Positions 51,699 through 60,549 of a stretch of DNA of 64,000 nt are shown piece by piece (the first letter of the stretch is position 1; each line of letters opens with the position of its first letter). The position numbers were made by a program, and so were the translations under genes. The notes beneath the pieces were generated by a model. The model did no database searches, was not told where the DNA came from, and was given only the letters and a program-made list of their open reading frames with translations. Source of the stretch: Pseudomonas alkylphenolica (GTDB lineage Bacteria; Pseudomonadota; Gammaproteobacteria; Pseudomonadales; Pseudomonadaceae); NCBI RefSeq assembly GCF_000746525.1, contig NZ_CP009048.1:4591501-4655500 (forward strand), given 5' to 3'.

Positions 51699-53521
51699 TT
51701 GAGGGTTTCCAGGGCTGAAGTGAAGGCACTGGCGCCCTGCTCTGCCGGGCTCAGGGCCATACGCAGGAAACCGAACAGTTCACGCCCGCAGCCCAGATCG
51801 TTGCCGGTCGGTGCTGGCGGGATTTCCCGGTCGGCCATTTCCGCGGCATCGAGCTTGACCGTCAGGGTGCCGGCAACGCCATCGACCCGCACGATATCGC
51901 CATCGCGCACGCGTGCCAGCGGGCCGCCGTCGAAGGCTTCCGGACAGACATGAATGGCCGCCGGAATTTTTCCCGACGCACCGGACATGCGCCCGTCAGT
52001 CACCAATGCCACCTTGAAGCCACGGTCCTGCAGCACGCCCAGGAATGGCGTCATCTTGTGCAGCTCCGGCATGCCGTTGCAACGCGGGCCCTGGAAGCGC
52101 ATCACCGCAACGAAATCGCACTCCAGCTCACCAGCCTGGAAAGCATCGGCGAGCGCCTGCTGGTCATGGAACACCCGCGCCGGGGCTTCGACCACCTGAT
52201 GCTCAGGCGCGACCGCAGACACCTTCATGACCCCGCGGCCAAGGTTGCCTTCCATCACCCGCAGCCCGCCTTCCGGGGAGAACGGCCGCGCGACCGGACG
52301 CAGGATCGCTTCGTCCAGGCTCGCTTGCGGCCCTTCGCGCCAGACCAGCTTGCCATCCTGCAGGAACGGCTCCTGGGTATAGCGACGCAGGCCATGGCCG
52401 GCCACGGTGTTGACGTCTTCGTGCAGCAGCCCGGCATCGAGCAGCTCGCGGATCAGGAAGGCCATGCCACCGGCCGCCTGGAAATGGTTGATGTCGGCTT
52501 TGCCGTTCGGGTAGACATGCGACAGGGTCGGCACCACCTCGGACAGCTCGGCCATGTCCTGCCAGGTCAGCTGGATACCGGCCGCCTGGGCAATCGCCGG
52601 CATGTGCAGGGTATGGTTGGTCGAACCGCCAGTGGCGTGCAGGGCAACGATGGAGTTGACCAGGGACTTTTCGTCGACGATCTCGCCCAAGGGCATGAAG
52701 TCGCCGCTGGCCTTGGTCATGCGCGTGACCTGTTGCGCGGCCTCGACGGTGAGGGCATCGCGCAGCGGCGTGTAGGGATTGACGAACGACGCGCCCGGCA
52801 GGTGCAGGCCCATCACTTCCATCAGCAACTGGTTGGTGTTGGCGGTGCCGTAAAAGGTGCAGGTGCCGGGGCTGTGGTAGGACTTCATTTCCGACTCCAG
52901 CAGCTCTTCGCGGCTGGCCTTGCCCTCGGCATAGCGCTGACGCACATCGGCTTTTTCCTTGTTGGAAATACCTGAAGGCATCGGCCCGCCGGGGACGAAA
53001 AGGGTCGGCAAGTGACCGAAGCGCAGCGCGCCCATCAACAACCCCGGAACGATCTTGTCGCAGATGCCGAGCATCAACGCCGCATCGAACATGTTGTGCG
53101 ACAGGGCGATGGCCGTGGACATGGCAATCACTTCGCGGCTGGCAATCCCCAGCTCCATGCCCGGCTCGCCCTGGGTGACGCCATCGCACATGGCCGGCAC
53201 GCCACCGGCGAACTGGCCCACCGAGCCGATGTCGCGCAGCGCCTGCTTGATCTGTTCAGGGTAATGCTCGTAGGGCTGATGCGCCGAGAGCATATCGTTG
53301 TAGGCGGAGACGATGGCGACGTTGGCCGCGTTCATCATGCGCAGGCTGTTCTTGTCCTGGGTGCCACAGCCGGCCACACCGTGAGCGAAGTTGGCGCATT
53401 GCAGCTTGGCCCGCATCGGCCCGTCACTGGCCGCCCCGCGAATCAACTGCAAATAGCGTTCACGGGTGGCACGGCTGCGGTCGATCAGCCGTTGGGTGAC
53501 CTCAAGAATGCGCGGATGCAT
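51695..53521 (-). CDS. edd: Phosphogluconate dehydratase
   Basis: 608 residues, IlvD/Edd family. It dehydrates 6-phosphogluconate to KDPG using a [4Fe-4S] cluster. Conserved Cys ligands are visible in [25 protein letters not shown] and [31 protein letters not shown] lies near the C-terminus. First gene of the edd-glk-gltR-gtrS operon and divergent from gap, with HexR-type sites between. Confidence 0.97.
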   Translation of the reverse strand: MHPRILEVTQRLIDRSRATRERYLQLIRGAASDGPMRAKLQCANFAHGVAGCGTQDKNSLRMMNAANVAIVSAYNDMLSAHQPYEHYPEQIKQALRDIGSVGQFAGGVPAMCDGVTQGEPGMELGIASREVIAMSTAIALSHNMFDAALMLGICDKIVPGLLMGALRFGHLPTLFVPGGPMPSGISNKEKADVRQRYAEGKASREELLESEMKSYHSPGTCTFYGTANTNQLLMEVMGLHLPGASFVNPYTPLRDALTVEAAQQVTRMTKASGDFMPLGEIVDEKSLVNSIVALHATGGSTNHTLHMPAIAQAAGIQLTWQDMAELSEVVPTLSHVYPNGKADINHFQAAGGMAFLIRELLDAGLLHEDVNTVAGHGLRRYTQEPFLQDGKLVWREGPQASLDEAILRPVARPFSPEGGLRVMEGNLGRGVMKVSAVAPEHQVVEAPARVFHDQQALADAFQAGELECDFVAVMRFQGPRCNGMPELHKMTPFLGVLQDRGFKVALVTDGRMSGASGKIPAAIHVCPEAFDGGPLARVRDGDIVRVDGVAGTLTVKLDAAEMADREIPPAPTGNDLGCGRELFGFLRMALSPAEQGASAFTSALETLK

Positions 53522-53642
53522 GTACTGGACTCCAGGCTATCGGTGGTTGCGACCTCTGCGGCAGTTTCCCATATCAACAATCGCCACCTAGGCTCAAAGG
53601 CAGGGGCACGGTTGCGGGAGGAACGGCTTGGCCGGTCGCTCG

Positions 53643-53657
53643 TTGTAGATTGAACAA
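53643..53657. promoter_or_regulatory. HexR operator, edd side
   Basis: TTGT-agattga-ACAA fits the TTGT-N7/8-ACAA pattern known for P. putida HexR. Located 122 bases upstream of the edd start. Confidence 0.65.
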
Positions 53658-53704
53658 AATACTGCCAGCAAAAAGGCTTGTTTTCTATTTTTTTACGAAT
53701 AATC

Positions 53705-53719
53705 TTGTAATTCCAACAA
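53705..53719. promoter_or_regulatory. HexR operator, gap side
   Basis: TTGT-aattcca-ACAA, the same pattern, 70 bases upstream of gap. It follows the T-rich promoter-like stretch at 53680-53700. Confidence 0.65.
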
Positions 53720-53788
53720 CAAAATCAGATTCAGTGAAGCGATTTCCCATGTGCCACGGGCTTCACCCGGTCTACCAGAGGTAGCTCT

Positions 53789-54790
53789 ATGACCCTTCGT
53801 ATCGCAATCAATGGCTTTGGCCGCATTGGCCGCAACGTCCTTCGCGCACTCTATACCCAAGGCTACCGTCAGGACCTGCAGGTCGTCGCGATCAACGATC
53901 TGGGTGACAGCGCGATCAATGCGCATCTGCTCAAGTACGACAGTGTTCATGGCATCTTTGCTGCCAATGTCGAGTTCGATCACGAAAGCCTGACCGTCAA
54001 TGGCGACCGCATTGCCGTCAGTGCCATCCGCAACCCGGCCGAGCTGCCGTGGAAGGCCGAAGCCATCGATGTAGTGTTCGAATGCACCGGCCACTTCACC
54101 GACCGCGCCAAGGCAACTGCTCATCTTACTGCCGGGGCGCGCAAAGTCATCATCTCGGCACCGGCCAAAGGCGCCGACGCGACCATTGTTTACGGGGTCA
54201 ACCACGACATTCTGCGCCCTTCGCACCAGATCATCTCCAGCGCCTCCTGCACCACCAACTGCCTGGCGCCGATTGCCCAGGTGCTGCACCGCGAACTGGG
54301 CATCGAGCAGGGCTTGATGACCACCATCCACGCCTACACCAACGACCAGAGCCTCACCGACATCCACCACAGCGACCCGTTCCGCGCCCGCTCGGCGACC
54401 CAGTCGATGATTCCGAGCAAGACCGGTGCAGCCGAAGCCGTCGGCCTGGTGCTGCCAGAGCTGGCCGGCAAACTCACCGGCATGGCGGTGCGGGTACCGG
54501 TGATCAACGTGTCGCTGGTCGACCTGACCGTCAACCTCAAGCGCGATACCAGCGTCGAAGAGGTCAACAACCTGTTCAAGGAAGCCAGCCGTCACTCCAA
54601 GGTTCTCGGTTACAACAGCCTGCCGCTGGTGTCGTGCGACTTCAATCACAACCCTTTGTCGTCAATCTTCGATGCCAACCATACCCGCACCAACGGGCGA
54701 ATGCTCAAAGTGCTGGCCTGGTATGACAATGAGTGGGGGTTCTCCAACCGTATGTTGGATAACTGTCTGGCGTTGTGTAACGCCGTGTGA
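53789..54790 (+). CDS. gap: Glyceraldehyde-3-phosphate dehydrogenase, type I
   Basis: 333 residues. Rossmann start [20 protein letters not shown] and the active site [12 protein letters not shown] with the nucleophilic Cys. The His segment [15 protein letters not shown] and the C-terminal [12 protein letters not shown] are present. It oxidises the glyceraldehyde-3-phosphate produced by Eda. Divergent from edd and co-controlled by HexR. A compound REP cluster follows. Confidence 0.97.
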   Translation: MTLRIAINGFGRIGRNVLRALYTQGYRQDLQVVAINDLGDSAINAHLLKYDSVHGIFAANVEFDHESLTVNGDRIAVSAIRNPAELPWKAEAIDVVFECTGHFTDRAKATAHLTAGARKVIISAPAKGADATIVYGVNHDILRPSHQIISSASCTTNCLAPIAQVLHRELGIEQGLMTTIHAYTNDQSLTDIHHSDPFRARSATQSMIPSKTGAAEAVGLVLPELAGKLTGMAVRVPVINVSLVDLTVNLKRDTSVEEVNNLFKEASRHSKVLGYNSLPLVSCDFNHNPLSSIFDANHTRTNGRMLKVLAWYDNEWGFSNRMLDNCLALCNAV

Positions 54791-54811
54791 ATGAAGGCTC
54801 ACACTCACCCT

Positions 54812-54882
54812 GTGGGAGCGGGCTTGCTGTAGGAGCGGGCTTGCCCCGCGATTGAGGCTTCGCGGGGCAAGCCCGCTCCTAC
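54812..54882. repeat. Compound REP cluster with truncated copy
   Basis: A truncated forward core (gtgggagcgggcttgc, 54812-54827) is followed directly by a full forward core (54829-54852) and an inverted core (54859-54882). Confidence 0.88.
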
Positions 54883-54910
54883 CGAGCATGCAATACTTGA
54901 CCAATGTGCT

Positions 54911-54929
54911 GATGATAAGCATTATCATT
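54911..54929. promoter_or_regulatory. Fur box upstream of the heme-uptake sigma gene
   Basis: gatgataagcattatcatt closely matches the 19-bp Fur consensus. It sits 25 bases upstream of the sigma-factor start and predicts iron repression. It is framed by an outer dyad, GACCAATG at 54898-54905 and CATTGGTC at 54937-54944. Confidence 0.85.
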
Positions 54930-54954
54930 CGCTTCGCATTGGTCAGGTATCGCT

Positions 54955-55473
54955 GTGAGTCAGTCCCGGTTCAACACTGTATTCCTCGCTCAGCGGGTCA
55001 GCCTGCTGCGCACGTTACAGCGCATGGTCGACAACCCCAGCACCGCCGAAGACCTGCTGCAAGAGACCTACCTGCGCGTTTCCCGGGCGCTGGGCGAACG
55101 GCCGGTCGAACACCTTGAACCTTTCGTCTTCCAGACCGCCCGCAACCTGGCCCTCGACCACTTGCGCGCGCGCCGGGCGCAATCGCGCAACCTGGTTGAC
55201 GATGTGCCCGAGCAGGTTTTGCACAACGTCGCCGCGCCCAGCAGCAGCGCTGAAGACGCAGCCCACGCCGAGCAATTGCTCAAGCGCCTGAGCGTCAGCC
55301 TCGGGCAGTTGACCTCGCGACAACAACGTATTTTCATCCTCAGCCGCCTGCACGGCGCCAGCTACCTGGAAATTGCCGAACAGCTCAACGTTTCGGCCAG
55401 CACGGTGCAGAAGGAACTGAAACTGATCATGGCGATCTGTGTTGGCGTGGCCAATCGTCTGAACCGCGATTGA
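54955..55473 (+). CDS. FecI-type ECF sigma factor for heme uptake
   Basis: 172 residues from GTG 54955. Region 2 (PSTAEDLLQETYLRVSRAL, FVFQTARNLALDHLRARRAQ) and region 4 (LTSRQQRIFILSRLHGASYLEIAEQLNVSASTVQKEL) are intact. It is an iron-starvation sigma factor that would direct transcription of the downstream receptor gene when the receptor is occupied. A Fur box lies just upstream. Followed by its anti-sigma gene and a TonB receptor. Confidence 0.92.
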   Translation: MSQSRFNTVFLAQRVSLLRTLQRMVDNPSTAEDLLQETYLRVSRALGERPVEHLEPFVFQTARNLALDHLRARRAQSRNLVDDVPEQVLHNVAAPSSSAEDAAHAEQLLKRLSVSLGQLTSRQQRIFILSRLHGASYLEIAEQLNVSASTVQKELKLIMAICVGVANRLNRD

Positions 55474-55541
55474 CCCTGGCTTGCCACCTGCGCCGTTACG
55501 CTTGATCATTAGCAGCATTACAAGACCACCCAGGATTTTCC

Positions 55542-56504
55542 GTGACCGAAAGCGCCCCTGACCGCCCTTCGCCGCCAGACCCGGCTGCCTGCGACAGTGC
55601 CATGGACCAGGCGCTGGACTGGCTGATCCGCCTGCAATGCGCCAGCGCCGAAGACACCCGCGCCTTCGAAGCCTGGCTGGAAGCAGATCCAGCCAATGCC
55701 CAGGCCTATGTCGAAGCCGAGGCACTGTGGCAAGGCGACACCGTGCGCCAGGCCGCCAGCCAGATCGCCCAGACTTACCGCCCTTCGCGCCTGGCGCGCT
55801 TGCGCCCGCACTGGAAGCCCCTGGCTGCGGCTGCGGTACTGCTGATCGGAGTGTTTACCGTCGGTAACCTGCCGCTGCGCCTGCAGGCCGATCACCTGAC
55901 TGTGGTCGGTGAGCGCCAGCGCCTGCAGCTTGAGGACGGTTCCAGGGTGCTGCTCAACACCAACAGCGCATTCTCCAGCGACATCAATACCCGCCAGCGC
56001 GTCGCTCGCCTCTACCAGGGCGAAGCGTTCTTCGAGGTGCCCGCCGGCCGCAACCAACCGCTGGAATTGCAGGCAGGCCCACTGCGTGCCAGTGTGCGCG
56101 ACAGCGATTTTGCCGTGCGCTACCTCGACGGCGAAGCCCAGGTGCGGGTGCAGCGCGGCGATGTCGACCTGCAAGCCAGCAGCGACCAGCGCATACGCCT
56201 GTCCAGTGGTGACAGCATTCGGATCGGCCCCAATGGCTTCGGTGATCGCGAGCGCGTCGACCCGCAGAAAGACCTGGCCTGGGTCCAGGGCCGCCTGATC
56301 TTCGAGAACTGCCCGCTGAACCAGGTACTGGCCGAACTGCGCCGCTATTACCCGGGCCTGATCATCTCCGGCAACGAGCGCCTTGAACAGGTCGCGGTCA
56401 CCGGCAACTACCGCCTCGACCAACCCGTAGAAACCTTGCGAGCCCTGGCCCACATTACTTCGGCGCAGCTGCACGAGTTCCCCGCCGTGGTCATTCTTAA
56501 CTGA
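55542..56504 (+). CDS. FecR-type anti-sigma factor
   Basis: 320 residues from GTG 55542 with AGGA upstream. N-terminal DUF4880 (ALDWLIRLQCASAEDTRAFEAW) binds the sigma factor. One membrane segment lies near residues 90-107 (LAAAAVLLIGVFTVGNLPL). The periplasmic FecR domain (LEDGSRVLLNTNSAFSSDI, EAFFEVPAGRNQP) and a short DUF4974-like end relay the signal from the receptor's STN domain. Confidence 0.93.
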   Translation: MTESAPDRPSPPDPAACDSAMDQALDWLIRLQCASAEDTRAFEAWLEADPANAQAYVEAEALWQGDTVRQAASQIAQTYRPSRLARLRPHWKPLAAAAVLLIGVFTVGNLPLRLQADHLTVVGERQRLQLEDGSRVLLNTNSAFSSDINTRQRVARLYQGEAFFEVPAGRNQPLELQAGPLRASVRDSDFAVRYLDGEAQVRVQRGDVDLQASSDQRIRLSSGDSIRIGPNGFGDRERVDPQKDLAWVQGRLIFENCPLNQVLAELRRYYPGLIISGNERLEQVAVTGNYRLDQPVETLRALAHITSAQLHEFPAVVILN

Positions 56505-56623
56505 CTGGAAAGTTTTTTTACGCGATCCCCTGAGGCGATACGTCTCGTTATAGCCAATGCAACTGATTCTTATTTTTGAATCAAACAGCACCTATAACAT
56601 TCGCGCGACAGGGAGCGCTTTCG

Positions 56624-59218
56624 ATGCCAACCGGTTTCACTCGTCGGTCTTCAGACACCCCACGTACACCTGGCCTGCAGCGTTGCACGCTCTCCCTGTT
56701 GACCCTGGCCATGCTCGCCAGCGGCGCCTGCAGCCTGCCGGCACTGGCCGCCGAGCCGGCCCAGGCCAGCGCCCCGCGCATGGGTGACTATCGCTTTGCA
56801 ATTGGCCAGCAGCCGCTGGTATCGGCGCTCAACGCGTTTACCGCCGTGACCGGCTGGCAGGTCGGGCTGTCGGCCGAGCTGGCAGAGGGCGTCGCGTCGC
56901 CAGGCGTGCAGGGCTCGCTGAAACCGGAGGCCGCCTTGCAGCGCCTGCTCGCCGGCACCGGCCTGAAGTACCGCACGCTCAGTGCTGGCAATGTGGTGCT
57001 CGAGCGCAGCAACTCCAGCGCCATCGCCCTGCAGCAGATCACTGTTACTGCTACTCGCAGCGCCCAGGACATCAGCCAGGTGCCGAGCACGGTCTCGGTA
57101 CAGACCCGTGAGCAGCTCGACCGCCAGAACGTCAACAACATCAAGGAACTGGTGCGTTACGAGCCAGGCGTATCGGTGAGTGGCACCGGCCAGCGCAGCG
57201 GCCTGAATGGTTACAACATTCGTGGTATCGACGGTGAGCGCGTACTGACCCAGATCGACGGCGTATCAATTCCCGACAGCTTCTTCTTCGGCCCCTATGC
57301 CCAGACCCAGCGCAACTACGTCGATCCGGAGATCGTCAAGCGCGTGGAAATCCTCCGCGGCCCGGCATCGGTACTGTACGGCAGCAACGCCATCGGCGGT
57401 GCAGTCAGCTATTTCACCCTCGACCCGGACGACATCATCAAGCCCGGCCAGGACGTCGGCGCGCGCCTGAAGACCGGTTACAGCTCAGCAGATGACAGCT
57501 GGCTGAACTCGGCCACCGTTGCCGGACGCCAGGGCGACTTCGACGGCCTTTTTCACCTGAGCCAACGCAATGGCCATGAGACCGAGTCCTACGGCAGCCA
57601 TGGCGGCACCGGTCTTGAGCGGACCGAGGCGAACCCTGAAGACGTGCGCACCACCAACATCCTCGCCAAGGCCGGCTGGAACTATGCCGACGACGCGCGC
57701 CTGGCTTTCACCTACGAGCACTACAAGGACGACCGCGACCTGGATCAGAAGAGCTCCGTGGGCGGGCCATTCATTCCTGGCTTCGGTGCCATGAACTCCT
57801 ACCGCGACCGTACCGGCAATGACACCGTGACCCGCGAGCGCTTCGGCATCAACCACGAGTTCGCCTTGGGCAGCCTGTTTGCCGACAACATGAAATGGAG
57901 CCTGAACTATCAGATCGGCAAGACAGACCAGCGCACCGAAGAGCTCTATGTTGCCGGGGGGCGCCAGGTCTTCCGTGATCGCCAGACCACTTACAAGGAT
58001 CGCCAGTGGGTCTTTGATGCCCAGCTGGACAAGGCCTTCAGCATCGGTGAGACCGAACACCTGCTGACCTATGGCACCACCCTCAAGCAACAGAAAGTCA
58101 CCGGCTCGCGCAGCGGTACCGGTACCTGTCTGAACGTCGGCGGCACCTGTAGAGCTATCGGCGCCGACAGCCCGCGTGATGGCCAGGTACTCGTCAGCGA
58201 CTTCCCGGACCCGACGGTCAACACCTACAGCCTGTTCGCCCAGGACGAGATCCGCTGGAACCAGTGGACCTTCCTGCCGGGTGTTCGCTACGACTACACC
58301 CAGCTCAAGCCGCACATGACCGACGAGTACCTGCGCGGAGTCGAAGCATCGAGCACCGACCCGGTTGACGATAGCGAGAAGAAGTGGCATCAGGTATCGC
58401 CCAAGTTCGGCGTGACCTATGCGTTCAACGACAACTACACCTGGTACGGCCAATACGCCGAAGGCTTCCGTACGCCGACCGCCAAAGCACTCTACGGTCG
58501 CTTCGAAAACCCGGGGCTGGGCTACAGCGTCCGTGGCAACTCCAACCTGGAGCCGGAAACCAGCAAGAGCTACGAAACCGGTCTGCGGGGCAACTTCGAT
58601 GCCGGTAACTTTGATGTGGCGGTGTTCTACAACAAGTACCGCGATTTCATCAACGAAGACGCCGTGCAAGGCAGCAACCTGGGCCAGACCTTCGAGGCCA
58701 ACAACATCAAGCACGCCATCATCAAGGGTGCCGAGTTCAAGGGCCGCCTGAACCTGGATGCCTTTGGTGCGCCACATGGCCTGTACACCCAGGGCTCGCT
58801 GGCCTATGCCTACGGCCGTAACGAGGACACCGGCCAGCCGCTCAACAGCGTCAACCCGCTGACTGCAGTGATGGGCCTGGGCTATGAGCAGGAACAGTAC
58901 GGCGGTCTGCTGAGCTGGACTCTGGTCAAGCGCAAGGATCGGGTCGACGACACCACCTTCTTCGCGCCCGACGGCACCAGCAAACAATTCCGCACGCCGG
59001 GTTACGGGGTGCTCGACCTGACCGGTTACTACAAGGTCACCGACGACATCACTGTCAACGCCGGCCTGTACAACCTGACCGACAAGAAATACTGGCAATG
59101 GGATGACGTACGCGGCTACGACGGCCTCGGTGAAGCGGCTGTCACCTCACCCGCCAACCTCGACCGTCTGACCATGCCTGGCCGCAACTTTGCCATCAAC
59201 CTGATCTGGGACATTTAA
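56624..59218 (+). CDS. TonB-dependent heme/hemoglobin receptor with STN signalling domain
   Basis: 864 residues from ATG 56624 (AGGGAG eight bases upstream); a TTG at 56576 is in frame but less likely. Signal peptide ends SLPALAAEP. An N-terminal secretin/TonB STN domain (about 55-105: YRFAIGQQPLVSALNAFTAV, GSLKPEAALQRLLAGTGLKY) marks a transducer that signals to FecR. TonB box region ALQQITVTATR, plug (PGVSVSGTGQRSGLNGYNIR, VEILRGPASVLYGSNAIGGAV), then a 22-strand barrel with FRTPTAKALYGRFENPGLGY, the FRAP-NPNL motif region of heme receptors. It ends NLIWDI. The heme oxygenase gene downstream supports heme or hemophore as the ligand. Confidence 0.92.
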   Translation: MPTGFTRRSSDTPRTPGLQRCTLSLLTLAMLASGACSLPALAAEPAQASAPRMGDYRFAIGQQPLVSALNAFTAVTGWQVGLSAELAEGVASPGVQGSLKPEAALQRLLAGTGLKYRTLSAGNVVLERSNSSAIALQQITVTATRSAQDISQVPSTVSVQTREQLDRQNVNNIKELVRYEPGVSVSGTGQRSGLNGYNIRGIDGERVLTQIDGVSIPDSFFFGPYAQTQRNYVDPEIVKRVEILRGPASVLYGSNAIGGAVSYFTLDPDDIIKPGQDVGARLKTGYSSADDSWLNSATVAGRQGDFDGLFHLSQRNGHETESYGSHGGTGLERTEANPEDVRTTNILAKAGWNYADDARLAFTYEHYKDDRDLDQKSSVGGPFIPGFGAMNSYRDRTGNDTVTRERFGINHEFALGSLFADNMKWSLNYQIGKTDQRTEELYVAGGRQVFRDRQTTYKDRQWVFDAQLDKAFSIGETEHLLTYGTTLKQQKVTGSRSGTGTCLNVGGTCRAIGADSPRDGQVLVSDFPDPTVNTYSLFAQDEIRWNQWTFLPGVRYDYTQLKPHMTDEYLRGVEASSTDPVDDSEKKWHQVSPKFGVTYAFNDNYTWYGQYAEGFRTPTAKALYGRFENPGLGYSVRGNSNLEPETSKSYETGLRGNFDAGNFDVAVFYNKYRDFINEDAVQGSNLGQTFEANNIKHAIIKGAEFKGRLNLDAFGAPHGLYTQGSLAYAYGRNEDTGQPLNSVNPLTAVMGLGYEQEQYGGLLSWTLVKRKDRVDDTTFFAPDGTSKQFRTPGYGVLDLTGYYKVTDDITVNAGLYNLTDKKYWQWDDVRGYDGLGEAAVTSPANLDRLTMPGRNFAINLIWDI

Positions 59219-59223
59219 AAAGC

Positions 59224-59272
59224 ATCGCGGGGCAAGCCCGCTCCTACAGTGGGAGCGGGCTTGCCCCGCGAT
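59224..59272. repeat. REP inverted pair
   Basis: Inverted core 59224-59247 and forward core 59249-59272, directly after the receptor stop codon. Confidence 0.9.
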
Positions 59273-59349
59273 GGGGTGAGGATTTTTTACTGTCGCACGT
59301 CACCTTGTTCGTCTAGTCACTAGACACGCCCATTTCGCAAGGAATCACC

Positions 59350-59964
59350 ATGACCGCCGCCACCACCACCGAACGCGCCAGCCTGCGTTCGCAACGCCTG
59401 AACCAGCTGACCCATGCCCCGCATACCGAGCTGGACGCCCTGGTCAAATCCCACGCGCCGTTCGAAACCCGCGAAAGCTTCGCTCGCTTCGTCGTTGCCC
59501 AGTACCTGTTTCAGAACGAACTCAAGGCGCTGTACACCAACCCTGAGCTGATCGCCATCGTTCCGGACCTGGCCGAACGCTGCCGTGCCGAACAGGCCGG
59601 CCTCGACCTGGCGGACCTCAACACCGAGATCCCCGCCGACTTCGCTGGCGCCGTGCAGAACCCGAGCCTGGGTGAGGCCATGGGCTGGATCTTCGTTTCC
59701 GAAGGCTCAAAACTCGGCGCGGCGTTCCTGATCAAGCGCGCGGTGGGCCTCGGTCTGTCCGACAGCTTCGGCGCCCGCCACCTGGGCGAACCAGCCGGTG
59801 GCCGTGCCGAAGGCTGGAAACAGTTCACCCGCATCCTCGACAGCCTGGAGCTGAGCCCTGAAGAAGAGGCCAAGGCCGAGCAAGGCGCCGTGGCTGCATT
59901 CGAGCGCTTCACCGAACTGCTCAAACACGCTTACGCGACTGCGCCTAAAGCCGAACTGGCCTGA
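59350..59964 (+). CDS. hemO: Biliverdin-producing heme oxygenase
   Basis: 204 residues, single-domain helical heme oxygenase of the PigA/HemO type. The proximal heme His lies in LTHAPHTELDALVKSHAPF. The distal helix has GWIFVSEGSKLGAAFLIKRA. A good ribosome site (AAGGA) precedes ATG 59350. It opens the heme ring to release iron in the cytoplasm. It follows the receptor behind a REP pair, so it may be transcribed together with it. A GC hairpin at 59974-59998 follows. Confidence 0.94.
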   Translation: MTAATTTERASLRSQRLNQLTHAPHTELDALVKSHAPFETRESFARFVVAQYLFQNELKALYTNPELIAIVPDLAERCRAEQAGLDLADLNTEIPADFAGAVQNPSLGEAMGWIFVSEGSKLGAAFLIKRAVGLGLSDSFGARHLGEPAGGRAEGWKQFTRILDSLELSPEEEAKAEQGAVAAFERFTELLKHAYATAPKAELA

Positions 59965-59973
59965 CGCGCCGCA

Positions 59974-59998
59974 CCCGGTTACCCTCGTGGTAACCGGG
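59974..59998 (+). terminator. Probable hairpin terminator after hemO
   Basis: cccggttacc-ctcgt-ggtaaccggg is a perfect 10-bp stem followed by a weak pyrimidine stretch (ccttcccc). A terminator or partial terminator. Confidence 0.55.
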
Positions 59999-60023
59999 CC
60001 TTCCCCGTGCTACCGACGACGCC

Positions 60024-60449
60024 ATGACCCGCCCCTCTGCCTCGAAACTCTCACGCGTGTTGTTTGGCCTTCTGGCCTACGTCAGCCTGGCCATCGGCCT
60101 GGTCGCAATCGTCGTGCCCGGCTTGCCCACCACTGAGTTCATTCTCCTCGCCGCCTGGGCCGCGACCCGCAGTTCGCCGCGCCTGAGCGCCTGGCTGGAA
60201 AACCATCGACTGTTCGGCCCGATCCTGCACAACTGGCGCAATGGCAAAGTCATCCAGCGGCGCGCCAAACTCAGCGCCACTGTCAGCATGCTGGTGTGCG
60301 CCAGTGTGATGCTGGTGTTCCTTGAGCACCGCTGGCCGGTATTTCTCGCCATCGGCGGCATGGCGTTGGGCAACCTGTGGATCTGGTCACGGCCAGAAGC
60401 CGCGCCCTTGAGCCTCGCCGACCGCTCATCGGCAAGCACTCATCTTTAA
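60024..60449 (+). CDS. YbaN-like (DUF454) inner-membrane protein
   Basis: 141 residues with three hydrophobic segments (VLFGLLAYVSLAIGLVAIVV, FILLAAWAATRSSPRL, MLVCASVMLVFLEHRW). The family block GLVAIVVPGLPTTEFILLAAW and LENHRLFGPILHNWRNGKVI is typical of DUF454. Function unknown; the family is often found next to heme-uptake or oxygenase genes. Confidence 0.85.
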   Translation: MTRPSASKLSRVLFGLLAYVSLAIGLVAIVVPGLPTTEFILLAAWAATRSSPRLSAWLENHRLFGPILHNWRNGKVIQRRAKLSATVSMLVCASVMLVFLEHRWPVFLAIGGMALGNLWIWSRPEAAPLSLADRSSASTHL

Positions 60450-60549
60450 CGCTATAAGGCCGATGCCCTGATATCGCTAAATGGACGTGGCGAATCGAAC
60501 CTTTCTCCCGGTTCGGTCCCCTTCTGGCCTGTCTTTAGCGAGTACGTCC

